This document shows, piece by piece, positions 34,055 through 42,647 of a stretch of 64,000 bases of DNA; the stretch's first letter is position 1, and each line of letters opens with the position of its first letter. Below the pieces are notes generated by a model. That model ran no database searches. It saw only the letters and a list, made by a program, of their open reading frames with translations, and was not told the DNA's origin. The stretch is taken from positions 1 through 64,000 of the forward strand of contig FCOD02000024.1 in the NCBI GenBank assembly GCA_001544655.2. The letters are read 5' to 3'. Both the position numbers and the translations under genes were made by a program. The stretch comes from Caballeronia turbans. Lineage in GTDB: Bacteria; Pseudomonadota; Gammaproteobacteria; Burkholderiales; Burkholderiaceae.

Positions 34055-35449
34055 ATGGGTATCCTTGCTCGCAATATCGATCCTGACCATCTCATGGCCA
34101 CCAAGCGCGCAAAGAAGACCGACGTAGTCAGCCCGAGCTCGGCGGAATTGCGCAAGGCGGTCGAGGCTATTGCGATTCAACCGAAGAGCGGCAAGATCAC
34201 GCTGCTCACCCGAAAGCTCTTCAATGTGCTCCTCGCAGTCGCTCAGCAGGCTGACGACGCTGGCGACACGTATCGCGCGCTGTTATCGGATATCGTCGCG
34301 AACTCTGCGTTCGACTCGAACGATACCGCACTTGTCAAAGAGCATTTGCGTCGCATGGTGTCGGTGCAGGTCGAGTGGAGTACCGGCACGTCGAGCCAGA
34401 AGCCCGGTCGGAAATGGGGCATTTCGACGCTGATCGCCGATGCGGAAATTCTCGAAGATCCGACAACACGTCGCGTATGGGTCGAATTCTCTTTCGCGCC
34501 CAAAATCAAAAAGAAGCTGCTGGATCCCGTCCAGTATGCGCGACTAAGCCTGCAGTTCCAAAGCCAACTGCGCAGCAGCGCTGGCCTTGCACTCTACGAA
34601 ATCTGTGTTCGCTACTTGACCAATCCCAGTCATCTGACGATGCGCGAAACGTGGGAGTGGTGGCGGCCGATCCTTTCCGGTACGCCCGACACCGAAGCCG
34701 GCGACGAAGCCAAGCGCGAATACAAATACTTCAAGCGCGATTATCTGCGCCCCGCGATTGCCGAGGTGAATGCGGTAACCAACATCTTCGTCGAGTTGGT
34801 CGAACATCGTGAAGGGCGGCGGGTCGCTGAAATTCAGTTCCGCGTCACCGAGCGCAAGCAGCCGATGCTGGCGCTCGACGAACATCCGAACGTGTTCGAC
34901 AGTACGCTCGTTGATCGGATGGTAAAGATTGGCATTCCATTGAAAGACGCGCAGACACTTTACGCAGACAGCGAGGAAAACCGCATCCGCGCGGCGCTCC
35001 AGATGACGGAGCAGCGCATGCGCAGCACAACCCTACCGCCGGTTCGCAGCGCAGCGGCTCTTTTTAAGGACGCGCTCAAGAAGGGCTATGCGCCGCCTGT
35101 AGAGGCACTGCCCCCCGCAACGAGCGGTACGGCGGTGCGCACGCCAGCGACCGCTTCTGCCGCCGACGATCTCAAGGCCCGCTTGCTGAGCGAGTTTTCG
35201 GCCTACCGCCGCAAGGAAGCGCGCGTGCTGTACGACGAGCAAGGTGAGGAAGAACGGGAGATCGCGCGCCAGTCTTTCGAGGAGGATGTGCTTCCGGGGC
35301 TGGGCACGCATATGCGCGACGATTGGCGCAAGCGCGGACTGGATTCCAAGCTCGCGGAGACATCCTTCTTCGACTGGTTGGCTCGAAAGACATGGGGCGA
35401 GCCTACGGATGGCGACTTGTTGGCATTTACGCTGAGTCAGTCGCGCTGA
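34055..35449 (+). CDS. Rep_3 family replication initiator
   Basis: A 464-residue initiator. Residues about 40-150 and 155-280 fit the two winged-helix domains of Rep_3/RepB proteins (ITLLTRKLFNVLLAVAQ; YARLSLQFQSQLRSSAGLALYEICVRYL; YKYFKRDYLRPAIAEVN). A Pro/Ala-rich linker (about 335-375) leads to a C-terminal helical domain (about 380-464) not found in small plasmid Reps. It should bind the iterons immediately upstream and start replication. The ATGs at 34055 and 34094 are both possible, neither with a clear ribosome site. It is convergent with parB. Confidence 0.9.
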   Translation: MGILARNIDPDHLMATKRAKKTDVVSPSSAELRKAVEAIAIQPKSGKITLLTRKLFNVLLAVAQQADDAGDTYRALLSDIVANSAFDSNDTALVKEHLRRMVSVQVEWSTGTSSQKPGRKWGISTLIADAEILEDPTTRRVWVEFSFAPKIKKKLLDPVQYARLSLQFQSQLRSSAGLALYEICVRYLTNPSHLTMRETWEWWRPILSGTPDTEAGDEAKREYKYFKRDYLRPAIAEVNAVTNIFVELVEHREGRRVAEIQFRVTERKQPMLALDEHPNVFDSTLVDRMVKIGIPLKDAQTLYADSEENRIRAALQMTEQRMRSTTLPPVRSAAALFKDALKKGYAPPVEALPPATSGTAVRTPATASAADDLKARLLSEFSAYRRKEARVLYDEQGEEEREIARQSFEEDVLPGLGTHMRDDWRKRGLDSKLAETSFFDWLARKTWGEPTDGDLLAFTLSQSR

Positions 35450-35556
35450 CCGCTTCGCATGCACAGTGATGCCGCAGGCGCCGCTGCAATACTTTCAGAA
35501 TGAATCGTGAGACAAGAACGGCCGCCGAAGAATCAGTTCCGCGGCCATTCACTGCG

Positions 35557-36621
35557 TTACTTTTCGGCGTCGGAAGGCTGAAGCATGAGCTCGATCTGAT
35601 GCAGCAACGCATCGCGCTTGTCCCGCGACAAGCCCCGCAAACGCAGTTCAAGACGATCTTCACCGTATGACTTCAGATCGCCGACTGCGACGCCATCCAG
35701 CTTGATCTCGAGACGCTGCGCATAGCGCTGACGGCTCGGTGTCTTCGGTGTTTCTTGAGCGCTCGCACGACCTTTGACGATATCGGCGACCTGGCGGGTG
35801 CTCAGATCGTCCGACGTGATCTTGTTGATGAGCCGCAACGTCGCGTCGCTGCCGCGCGCCGCATGATAGCGGGCGATCTGATAAGCCATGTTCGAGCCGA
35901 ACCGGTCCGGCCGCGCGACCATCTCGTGCATGACGTTCTCGGGAAGCTTCGCGATGGATAGCGCCACGGCGATTGTCGATTCATCCAGACCGAGATGGTC
36001 GGCCAGTTCGCGCTGACTCTGGAAGTGCTGCTCGTCGAGGAAGCGCCGCCAGACTACGGCGTTGTCGAACACGGTTTGTGAGTCGCGTTGAACGTTGAGG
36101 TCGTAACCCAGCTTGTAGCTCTGAATGCCAATCGGCAGGTCGACGACCACCGCCTTGACCGTTTCCTTGTTCGCCTCTTTGAGCGCCCGTACGCGGCGAC
36201 CGCCATCGCTGACGAAAAACGTTCCCGGGCTTTCGTAGTCAGGGATGACGTGAATCGCCTGCTGTTGCCCCTGCTTCGCGAGATTGACGGCCAATTCCGC
36301 AATCGAGGTCTTGAGATAGAAATGGCGCGGATTGAACGGACTGGGTTTGATTGACTTGAGCGGCAGTTCGATCACTTGGCCCGTCGTATAACGGTTAGCG
36401 CGCCGCCACGCGCGATATTCATCGGACTCCGGTCCGGTATTCACGTCGGCGGGATCATCGGCGACGAAAGCGCTCGATCGGCCATTCGCGGCAGCCTGCC
36501 CCACGTGCTGAATGTCGACGATGCCATCGATTGCATTGAGACGATCGAGCGCCGTGCGCTTCTCACTGCTTGTCGAATCGGGGCGAGCCTTGAAGCCCTT
36601 TGCAAACTGAGACGGTTTCAT
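35557..36621 (-). CDS. parB: chromosome/megaplasmid partition protein ParB
   Basis: A 354-residue ParB. Residues about 75-175 are the ParB N-terminal CTP-binding domain (ELPLKSIKPSPFNPR, then FVSDGGRRVRALKEA, the G-x-R-R-x-R-A signature). A helix-turn-helix follows near 200-225 (SQRELADHLGLDESTIAVALSIAKLP). The C-terminal dimer domain ends at 354. It loads on the TTTATGCGCATAAA sites and spreads. It follows parA in one operon with a parS in the 24-bp gap, so ParB could repress its own expression. Confidence 0.93.
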   Translation of the reverse strand: MKPSQFAKGFKARPDSTSSEKRTALDRLNAIDGIVDIQHVGQAAANGRSSAFVADDPADVNTGPESDEYRAWRRANRYTTGQVIELPLKSIKPSPFNPRHFYLKTSIAELAVNLAKQGQQQAIHVIPDYESPGTFFVSDGGRRVRALKEANKETVKAVVVDLPIGIQSYKLGYDLNVQRDSQTVFDNAVVWRRFLDEQHFQSQRELADHLGLDESTIAVALSIAKLPENVMHEMVARPDRFGSNMAYQIARYHAARGSDATLRLINKITSDDLSTRQVADIVKGRASAQETPKTPSRQRYAQRLEIKLDGVAVGDLKSYGEDRLELRLRGLSRDKRDALLHQIELMLQPSDAEK

Positions 36622-36630
36622 TCAGGGTCC

Positions 36631-36644
36631 TTTATGCGCATAAA
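36631..36644. promoter_or_regulatory. parS site between parA and parB
   Basis: Perfect palindrome TTTATGCGCATAAA, ending directly before the parA stop codon and starting 10 bp upstream of parB. It matches the motif known for Burkholderia chromosome 2 parS. Confidence 0.85.
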
Positions 36645-36645
36645 G

Positions 36646-37308
36646 TCAGGACAGCATGGCGAGGATCTCGTCCGCCACGGCGCGGATCTCCGCTGCCGCG
36701 AGACGCGACCCGCGATCGCTCATTTGAAGGACGGTCACACCGAGTGCCATCGCCTGCTTGTAGCACTCGCGCGTGGGGATTTGGGTTTTAAGCAAAGGAA
36801 AGCCGAGCTCTTCGAGCGCGACTTTGAGTTCGCGTGTGAGCATGCGCTTCTCTTCCGTCTTGTTGAGCAGGAAGACAGCGCGCAGATCTTCGCTCATCAC
36901 CTGTGCTTGTTGGACGAGCTTAACCAGACCGACGCTTGACCAATAATCCGCAGGCGACGACGAAGTCGGAATCACGGCGACGCTCGCCGCGAGCAGCACG
37001 ACGCCGGACACTTTCTCGGTGATCGACGGTGGGCAATCCACGACGATGATGTCGTAGTCGTTGACGAACTTCTTGATCTCGCGGTGGATCTGTCCTCCCG
37101 CTTCGGAGAGATTGACGACCGGAAACGGAATTCCGCTTGCGCCGTCCGATGCGGCGCTCGACCAATGTACCAAGGTGTTCTGACCATCCGCGTCGACCAC
37201 CAGCACACGCTTCTTTTTTTCGTGAAAGGCCGCACCGAGATGCATCGCAATCGTGCTCTTGCCGACGCCACCCTTCTGCTGCGTGATCGCTATGATTTCC
37301 GCCGCCAC
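36646..37308 (-). CDS. parA: partition ATPase ParA
   Basis: A 220-residue Walker-type ATPase without an N-terminal helix-turn-helix, so of the short ParA form. It has deviant Walker A QKGGVGKST (about 10-18), VLVVDADGQ (Walker A') near 36-43 and DIIVVDCPPS (Walker B) near 85. It forms ATP-dependent gradients on DNA that move ParB-parS complexes. The likely start is GTG at 37308 with GGAGCG upstream. It is the first gene of the parAB operon; two parS sites lie in its upstream region. Confidence 0.93.
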   Translation of the reverse strand: MAAEIIAITQQKGGVGKSTIAMHLGAAFHEKKKRVLVVDADGQNTLVHWSSAASDGASGIPFPVVNLSEAGGQIHREIKKFVNDYDIIVVDCPPSITEKVSGVVLLAASVAVIPTSSSPADYWSSVGLVKLVQQAQVMSEDLRAVFLLNKTEEKRMLTRELKVALEELGFPLLKTQIPTRECYKQAMALGVTVLQMSDRGSRLAAAEIRAVADEILAMLS

Positions 37309-37410
37309 ATTTCGCTCCGGATTTTGAAGTTCGTTGAATTTTACATTGGCGTAGTTTTTTTTCCAGTGATAAACAGCAACAAAGCGGGTCGGTTAGCCAT
37401 TCGGCCGAGG

Positions 37411-37424
37411 TTTATGCGCATAAA
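37411..37424. promoter_or_regulatory. parS site upstream of parA (1)
   Basis: Perfect TTTATGCGCATAAA palindrome about 100 bp upstream of parA. With the next copy it forms a pair 69 bp apart. Confidence 0.85.
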
Positions 37425-37479
37425 GTACGGCGCGCGGGACCGGTCCGACGCGGCCAAGTCGGTGAGACGGTCATCGGAC

Positions 37480-37493
37480 TTTATGCGCATAAA
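37480..37493. promoter_or_regulatory. parS site upstream of parA (2)
   Basis: Perfect TTTATGCGCATAAA palindrome flanked by C and G, making a 16-bp symmetric site. It lies between parA and the divergent PatZ-like gene. Confidence 0.85.
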
Positions 37494-37588
37494 GTCCGCC
37501 CCGGCGACGTTCGATCTCAGTCATCCTCCCCAAAACAAAATCGCCTATCCTAAGCGCTGTCACAACTGCCGCTCGTGCCGGAGCCGCC

Positions 37589-40015
37589 ATGACCGTTCGC
37601 AATCTGGATATTCTTTTCGCGCCGAAGTCGATCGCTATCGTGGGGGCCTCGTCGCGTGCAGGGAGCGTCGGCGAGATGGTATGGGCGCGTATCCAATGCG
37701 CCGGATTCAAAGGTTCACTGTGGCCGGTCAACCCGAAGCACAAGTCGCTCGATGGCGAAACCGTGTATGCGGACGTCGATGCGTTGCCCGAAGCGCCGAA
37801 CGTCGCCGTGCTGTGCACTCGACCGCACACATGGCCGGGGCTCGTCGAGCGCCTGGGCCGACGAGGAACGAAGGCCGTCGTAATCGTCGGCGAAGCAAAG
37901 CAACGTGGCGGTTCGTCGTCATTGCAAGACAAGCATCAATCGTCCGCCGCCGAGGCGGATGAATGGACCGGTCGAACCCTTGCAGCCGCGCGGCCTTTCC
38001 TCGTGCGGATCATCGGGCCTGGAAGTCTCGGTGTAGTCACGCCTGCGATCGGCGCGTGTCTCGGCGCGCCCGCATGCAGTGTGAAATCCGGTGGCGTTGC
38101 GTGGGTTTCCGGATCGAACGCGTTGACAAACGGCGTGCTGGGCTGGGCGCGCGCACGTGGGCTCGGCTTCTCGCGCATCGTCGCGCTTGGCGATGAAGCC
38201 GATGTCGATTCCGGCGACATCCTCGATTACCTCGCGAGCGATGCATCGACGCGTGCAATCCTGCTCGCGATAGAAACTGTCCGGTCGGCGCGCAAATTCA
38301 TGTCCGCCGCGCGCGCCGCCGCGCGAAATAAGCCCGTGCTCGTGCTTCGCAACGGCCGTGACGATCCGTTCGATCGTCTTTACGGGGCGGCCTTCCGTCG
38401 CGCGGGACTCGTCCGCGTCGATTCACTCGACGATCTGCTCGACGAAATCGAAACGCTCGGCATTGGACGCGTGGCGGCGAGCGATGTCGCGACCGTCATC
38501 ACGAGCGACCGCGGCGTCGCTACCCTCGCGCAGGACGCGTTCGGCGCCGCGGGCGATGACCTCGCTCATTGGCCGGCCGCCGCCCGCGATGCCGTGGCCG
38601 CCGCACTGCCTCGCGCCCGTGCGGGCAACCCGCTTCTCCTGGGCGACGATGCCACGCCCGCCGATTTCGGCGCCGCGCTCGAGGCGCTCGCGTCGCATCG
38701 CGAAACCGGCACCGTGTTCGTCGTGCATGCGCCGACGCATAGCGCGCCCGTCGCGGACGTCGCGCGCACATTGATCGCCGAGCGGCGTCACGCCTATCGC
38801 GGATTGCTGGCCTGCTTTTTCGGCTGCGTCGATTCGGCCACGCGCGACGAACTGCACGCGAACGGCATTCCGGTCCACACGACGCCGCATCGGCTCGCTC
38901 GCGGCTTCGCGCGCCTTGTCAATTTCCGGCAAGGCCGCGAGTTGTTGATGCAAACGCCCGACGGCCTCCCCGCCGATATCCCAGAAGATATCGATGCCGC
39001 GCAATGCGAAATCCGCAGCGCGCTCGAAAACGGCATCACCGAACTGAATGGCGAGCGGGCGGCGCGCGTGTTCGCTCGCTTCGGCATTACGGTGAAGCCA
39101 GGGCCGCCCGACTCGCTCACGAGCGATGCCGTCGAAATTCAGGCGCGGCTTCTCAACCATCGCGTGTTCGGTCCCGTGTTCGAGTTCAAGGCCGAAGGCG
39201 CACTTGGACTTGCCGACGCGCTTCACGAGTTCGCGTTGCCGCCGCTCAACCCCGTGCTCGCACGCGATCTCGTCATGCGCTCGCCGCGCTCGCGCGAACT
39301 CCCTGCCGAAACGCTGCTCAATGCGCTGACCGCGTTGTCGCAACTCGTTTGTTATATCGAGGAAGTCGTCGCGCTGCGGCTCACCTTGCGCGTGACGCGC
39401 GATTCGGTCGCGGTTCACGAACCGCAACTCACGCTTGGCGCGCATCGCAAGCCGCTTGCAATCGTGCCGTATCCGCGCTGCCTCGAAGAGACGCTCGACT
39501 GGCGCGGCATGCGCGTCACCGTGCGGCCGATTCGCCCCGAAGACGAAGAAGCGCACGCGGCCTTCGTCGCCGCCAATACCGCCGAAGATTTGCGTCTGCG
39601 TTTCTTCGGCGCTGTCCGCAGCTTCGATCACTCGCAACTCGCGCGCATGACGCAGATTGACTATGACCGCGAGATGGCGTTGATCGTCACGCGGGCGAAC
39701 GGCGAAGGGACAGGCGAGACGCTCGGCGTCGCGCGCGCGATCGCCGATCCCGACAACGAGACCGCCGAGTTCGCCGTCGCCGCACGCTCGGATATGAAGG
39801 GGAAGGGATTGGGATCGCTGCTGCTGTCGCGCATCATCGACTACGTGAAACAGCGCGGCACGCGCTGGCTGGTCGGCGAAGCCTTGCGCGAGAACGCCGG
39901 CATGATCGCACTCGCGCGCAATAGCGGCTTCGAGCTGACGAAGACCGACGATCCGACCGTCGTCGGCTTCAGGATGCGGCTGTGCGATACGCCAGCACAG
40001 CCGCGCGCCGATTAG
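37589..40015 (+). CDS. PatZ-like protein: acyl-CoA synthetase (ADP-forming)-like with GNAT domain
   Basis: An 808-residue protein. Residues about 1-450 resemble the CoA-binding and succinyl-CoA-ligase-like domains of ADP-forming acetyl-CoA synthetases (ILFAPKSIAIVGASSRAGSVG; GPGSLGVVTP). About 470-630 is an ATP-grasp-like part, and about 645-800 a GNAT acetyltransferase (VTVRPIRPEDEEAHAAF, KGKGLGSLLLSRII, NAGMIALARNSGF). The S-H-T-G-A phosphohistidine motif of active synthetases is not seen. This fits the Pat/PatZ family, which acetylates lysines of acetyl-CoA synthetase and other enzymes. It is divergent from parA. Confidence 0.85.
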   Translation: MTVRNLDILFAPKSIAIVGASSRAGSVGEMVWARIQCAGFKGSLWPVNPKHKSLDGETVYADVDALPEAPNVAVLCTRPHTWPGLVERLGRRGTKAVVIVGEAKQRGGSSSLQDKHQSSAAEADEWTGRTLAAARPFLVRIIGPGSLGVVTPAIGACLGAPACSVKSGGVAWVSGSNALTNGVLGWARARGLGFSRIVALGDEADVDSGDILDYLASDASTRAILLAIETVRSARKFMSAARAAARNKPVLVLRNGRDDPFDRLYGAAFRRAGLVRVDSLDDLLDEIETLGIGRVAASDVATVITSDRGVATLAQDAFGAAGDDLAHWPAAARDAVAAALPRARAGNPLLLGDDATPADFGAALEALASHRETGTVFVVHAPTHSAPVADVARTLIAERRHAYRGLLACFFGCVDSATRDELHANGIPVHTTPHRLARGFARLVNFRQGRELLMQTPDGLPADIPEDIDAAQCEIRSALENGITELNGERAARVFARFGITVKPGPPDSLTSDAVEIQARLLNHRVFGPVFEFKAEGALGLADALHEFALPPLNPVLARDLVMRSPRSRELPAETLLNALTALSQLVCYIEEVVALRLTLRVTRDSVAVHEPQLTLGAHRKPLAIVPYPRCLEETLDWRGMRVTVRPIRPEDEEAHAAFVAANTAEDLRLRFFGAVRSFDHSQLARMTQIDYDREMALIVTRANGEGTGETLGVARAIADPDNETAEFAVAARSDMKGKGLGSLLLSRIIDYVKQRGTRWLVGEALRENAGMIALARNSGFELTKTDDPTVVGFRMRLCDTPAQPRAD

Positions 40016-40557
40016 GCCGCCAGTTTCGCGAGCGCTTCGTCGATCTGGGCCCGCGACAGCGAAAGCTCGTCGAGCAATGCTTCGGCGTACGTACTTCCCG
40101 TTTCCTTTTCGAGTCGCGCGATTGTCAATGCGCAACGCGACGTGTCCTTCAATGTCGCGATGAACGGCTTGACCGATTGGCCCGATGTGAACGCGTCGAA
40201 AAGCGGCACGCGGATGTCCTCGGGCAGCGCGCGTGACGTCCACTGATATGGCTTGCCGTTGTGCGTCAGCTGGGGTGGCAGCGTGCGCTCCTTCTTTGCG
40301 GCGGGAATCAGGCCGAAGGTGCGCGCCGCATCGCCGATCTGCTCGGCCGGGAAAAGCTCGTCGGGCGTGATGTCGAACTGCGCGATATACGTTTCTATCG
40401 CCTGCATCGCGGCCGCGCGATCGTCGCGCGTTTTCTGCGCACGGGCGACGATTTCGCGGAGCTCATCGGCTTCGTCGGACGTGATCGTGAAGTTCGCCTG
40501 CTTTTGCTGAAGCTCGGTGAATCGGAGGAATTCGGTGTCGGAGAGGAGTTTCGCCAT
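40012..40557 (-). CDS. conserved hypothetical protein, 181 residues
   Basis: The N-terminal half is helical and charged (EFLRFTELQQKQANFTITSDEADELREIVARAQKTRDDRAAAMQAIETYI), the middle has YQWTSRALPEDIRVPLFDAF, and the C-terminal end is helical (ETGSTYAEALLDELSLSRAQIDEALAKLA). It distantly recalls H-NS-like proteins in layout but lacks a clear DNA-contact loop. The start at 40557 is the ATG before the conserved-looking MAKLLSDTEF. It overlaps the stop of the PatZ-like gene by four bases, convergently. Function unknown. Confidence 0.6.
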   Translation of the reverse strand: MAKLLSDTEFLRFTELQQKQANFTITSDEADELREIVARAQKTRDDRAAAMQAIETYIAQFDITPDELFPAEQIGDAARTFGLIPAAKKERTLPPQLTHNGKPYQWTSRALPEDIRVPLFDAFTSGQSVKPFIATLKDTSRCALTIARLEKETGSTYAEALLDELSLSRAQIDEALAKLAA

Positions 40558-40648
40558 CGGGAATGCGTTGAATTGAACACGGCCGCACGCGATCGCGGCG
40601 CGCCGGCTTTTTGAGAGGGCCGCCATTCTAACGCGTCGAGCGCGCCAG

Positions 40649-41446
40649 TCAGTCGTGCATCATCGAAAGCGATGCCGCGGCGTCTTTCAACAATGCCGTG
40701 ACGTCTTCGATCGACGGCGCCACGTATTCGTCGATACGTCGCATATACGGGCAGGTGAGGGCGGCGATCGCCTGGCCGGATGGCCCGAGCAGCGGAAACG
40801 TCACGTCCGTCACGCCGAAGGTCTGCTGACTGTCCTTCTTCGAGTAGCCGAGTTCGCAAATCCGCCGGTAATCGGCGTCGAGCACCGCGCGATCCAGCGC
40901 GAGCTCGCCTTTGACCTTGGTGTGCTCCGCAAGCATGTGCTCGCGCTGCTCCTCGGTCTGAAAAGCGAGCATCACGCGGCCCGAGCCGGTGTCGATCAAA
41001 CCGACGCGCGAGCCGAGCCGCACCGAAATGCCCCAGGTGCCGGGTCCATCCACTTGCGCGATGACGAGCAGATTGCCGCGATCGTAGACGGCGAGATGCA
41101 CCGACTGCTCGGCCGAGTCGGCGAATCGCTGCATCACCGGCAACGCTTCGGCGATCAGGCGGTTCATCGGCGGATGCCGATGCGCGAGCGCATAGAGCTT
41201 GAGGCTCAGCGAATAGCGATCGCCTTCGGGCGAGCGCACGACGTACTGCCGCGCGACGAGCCGCTCCAGCATCCGATACATCTCGCTCGCGTTGCGCCCG
41301 AGCATTTTCGTGATTTCCGCACGCGTCAGTCCCGACTTCTGCTCCGAAAGCAATTCGAGGATATCGAGCCCCTTGTCGAGAGCGGGCGCGCGATAGCGGT
41401 CGGCGTCGTTGTCTTCCACGTCCATGGGCAGTCTGGGTCGGTTCAT
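40649..41446 (-). CDS. IclR family regulator of the sugar operon
   Basis: A 265-residue regulator with an N-terminal winged helix (about 20-85: ALDKGLDILELLSEQKSGLTRAEITKMLGRNASEMYRMLERLV) and an IclR effector domain (about 95-260). It is divergent from the sugar-uptake and oxidation operon at 41.6-50.4 kb, so it most likely controls it, with a pathway sugar or sugar acid as effector. Confidence 0.9.
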   Translation of the reverse strand: MNRPRLPMDVEDNDADRYRAPALDKGLDILELLSEQKSGLTRAEITKMLGRNASEMYRMLERLVARQYVVRSPEGDRYSLSLKLYALAHRHPPMNRLIAEALPVMQRFADSAEQSVHLAVYDRGNLLVIAQVDGPGTWGISVRLGSRVGLIDTGSGRVMLAFQTEEQREHMLAEHTKVKGELALDRAVLDADYRRICELGYSKKDSQQTFGVTDVTFPLLGPSGQAIAALTCPYMRRIDEYVAPSIEDVTALLKDAAASLSMMHD

Positions 41447-41545
41447 GAATTCGCGCCGAGTTTAAGCCTTCTGTCAGTCGGCGAATACCGGCTAGGGAAA
41501 TTACCGACCGCTTTCGCCGCGCATCGTCCTTGACTTCAATTTGTG

Positions 41546-41562
41546 CGTATATGAATAATACG
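41546..41562. promoter_or_regulatory. candidate IclR operator
   Basis: CGTAT and ATACG are perfect inverted arms around seven bases (ATGAATA) in the 199-bp region between the IclR gene and the sugar-binding protein gene, 84 bp before the latter. It is the best dyad in that region. Confidence 0.4.
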
Positions 41563-41645
41563 TTCACTGATGAATAGATGCACCGGCAGTTTCCGAAGCC
41601 CCACGTAGCAGTCACGAAGAACCGCACAAATCAGGAGACAGACGC

Positions 41646-42647
41646 ATGAGAATCACGAAGACACTCGCCGTCGCCATTGCGGCGGCGGGCACCATCGGCC
41701 TCGCGCACGCCACCGAGAGCGGCAAGGTCGGCCTCGGCCTGCCGCTGCTGACATCGCCGTTCTGGCAGTCGTACAACAACTACCTGCCGAAATATGCGAA
41801 AGAAATGGGCCTAGACATCCTCGCGCCCGTCAATTCGAACGGCGACCCCGCGCAGCAGATCACCGACATGAACAGCCTGCTGAATCTCGGCGCGAAGGGC
41901 ATTGTCGTCGGACCGCTGGATTCGGCGGCGATCAGCCGGGCGCTCGATGCGTCGTCTGCGAAGAGCGTGCCGGTCGTCGCGGTGGACGTTGCGCCGACCC
42001 AGGGCAAGGTCGCGATGGTCGTGCGCGCCGACAACCGCGCGTACGGCACGAAGTCGTGCGAGTACATCGGCGAGCACGTGAAGTCGGGCAAGGTCGTGCA
42101 GATCATGGGTGATCTGGCATCGGTGAACGGCCGCGACCGGTCCGAGGCATTTCGCGAGTGCCTCAAGAAATATCCGTCGCTGAGTCTTCTGGAGATTCCG
42201 GCAGCATGGAAAGGCGACGCCGCCGCGACCGCGCTCGACAGCCTGCTGACTGCGAATCCCGACGTGAAGGCGATCTACATGCAGGCAGGCGGCGTCTATC
42301 TGTCGCCGACGCTCCAGACGCTGCGCCGCAAGCAACTGCTCGTCAAGGCGGGCGATCCGAAACACATTGTGATCGTGAGCAACGACGGCATCCCGCAGGA
42401 ATACGATGCGATCCGCCGCGGCGAAATCGACGCGACCATCTCGCAGCCCGCCGATCTGTACGCGAAGTACGGCCTCTTCTATATCAAGGCGGCACTCGCC
42501 GGACAGACCTTCAAGCCCGGCCCGACGGATCACGGCAGCACGATCGTCCAGCGCGCGCCCGGCATTCTGGAAGATCAGTTGCCCGCGCCGCTCGTGACGA
42601 AAGCCAACGTCGACGACAAGTCCCTCTGGGGCAACAGCATCAAATGA
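41646..42647 (+). CDS. sugar ABC transporter, periplasmic binding protein
   Basis: A 333-residue RbsB-like protein with a signal peptide (residues 1-22, ending AHA). The type I periplasmic fold is clear: VGLGLPLLTSPFWQSYNNYLPKYAKEMG, then GAKGIVVGPLDSAAI, VPVVAVDVAP and IVIVSNDGIPQEYDAIRRGEIDATI. It binds a monosaccharide for the ATPase and permease encoded next. The downstream genes suggest L-fucose, D-arabinose or a related sugar. It opens the operon and overlaps the ATPase gene by four bases. Confidence 0.92.
   Translation: MRITKTLAVAIAAAGTIGLAHATESGKVGLGLPLLTSPFWQSYNNYLPKYAKEMGLDILAPVNSNGDPAQQITDMNSLLNLGAKGIVVGPLDSAAISRALDASSAKSVPVVAVDVAPTQGKVAMVVRADNRAYGTKSCEYIGEHVKSGKVVQIMGDLASVNGRDRSEAFRECLKKYPSLSLLEIPAAWKGDAAATALDSLLTANPDVKAIYMQAGGVYLSPTLQTLRRKQLLVKAGDPKHIVIVSNDGIPQEYDAIRRGEIDATISQPADLYAKYGLFYIKAALAGQTFKPGPTDHGSTIVQRAPGILEDQLPAPLVTKANVDDKSLWGNSIK

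Noticed and set aside
38423-40243. 606-residue frame antisense to the PatZ-like gene
   Set aside because: Composition is Arg/His/Ala-rich low-complexity typical of antisense GC-rich frames, and the plus strand encodes a clear multidomain protein.
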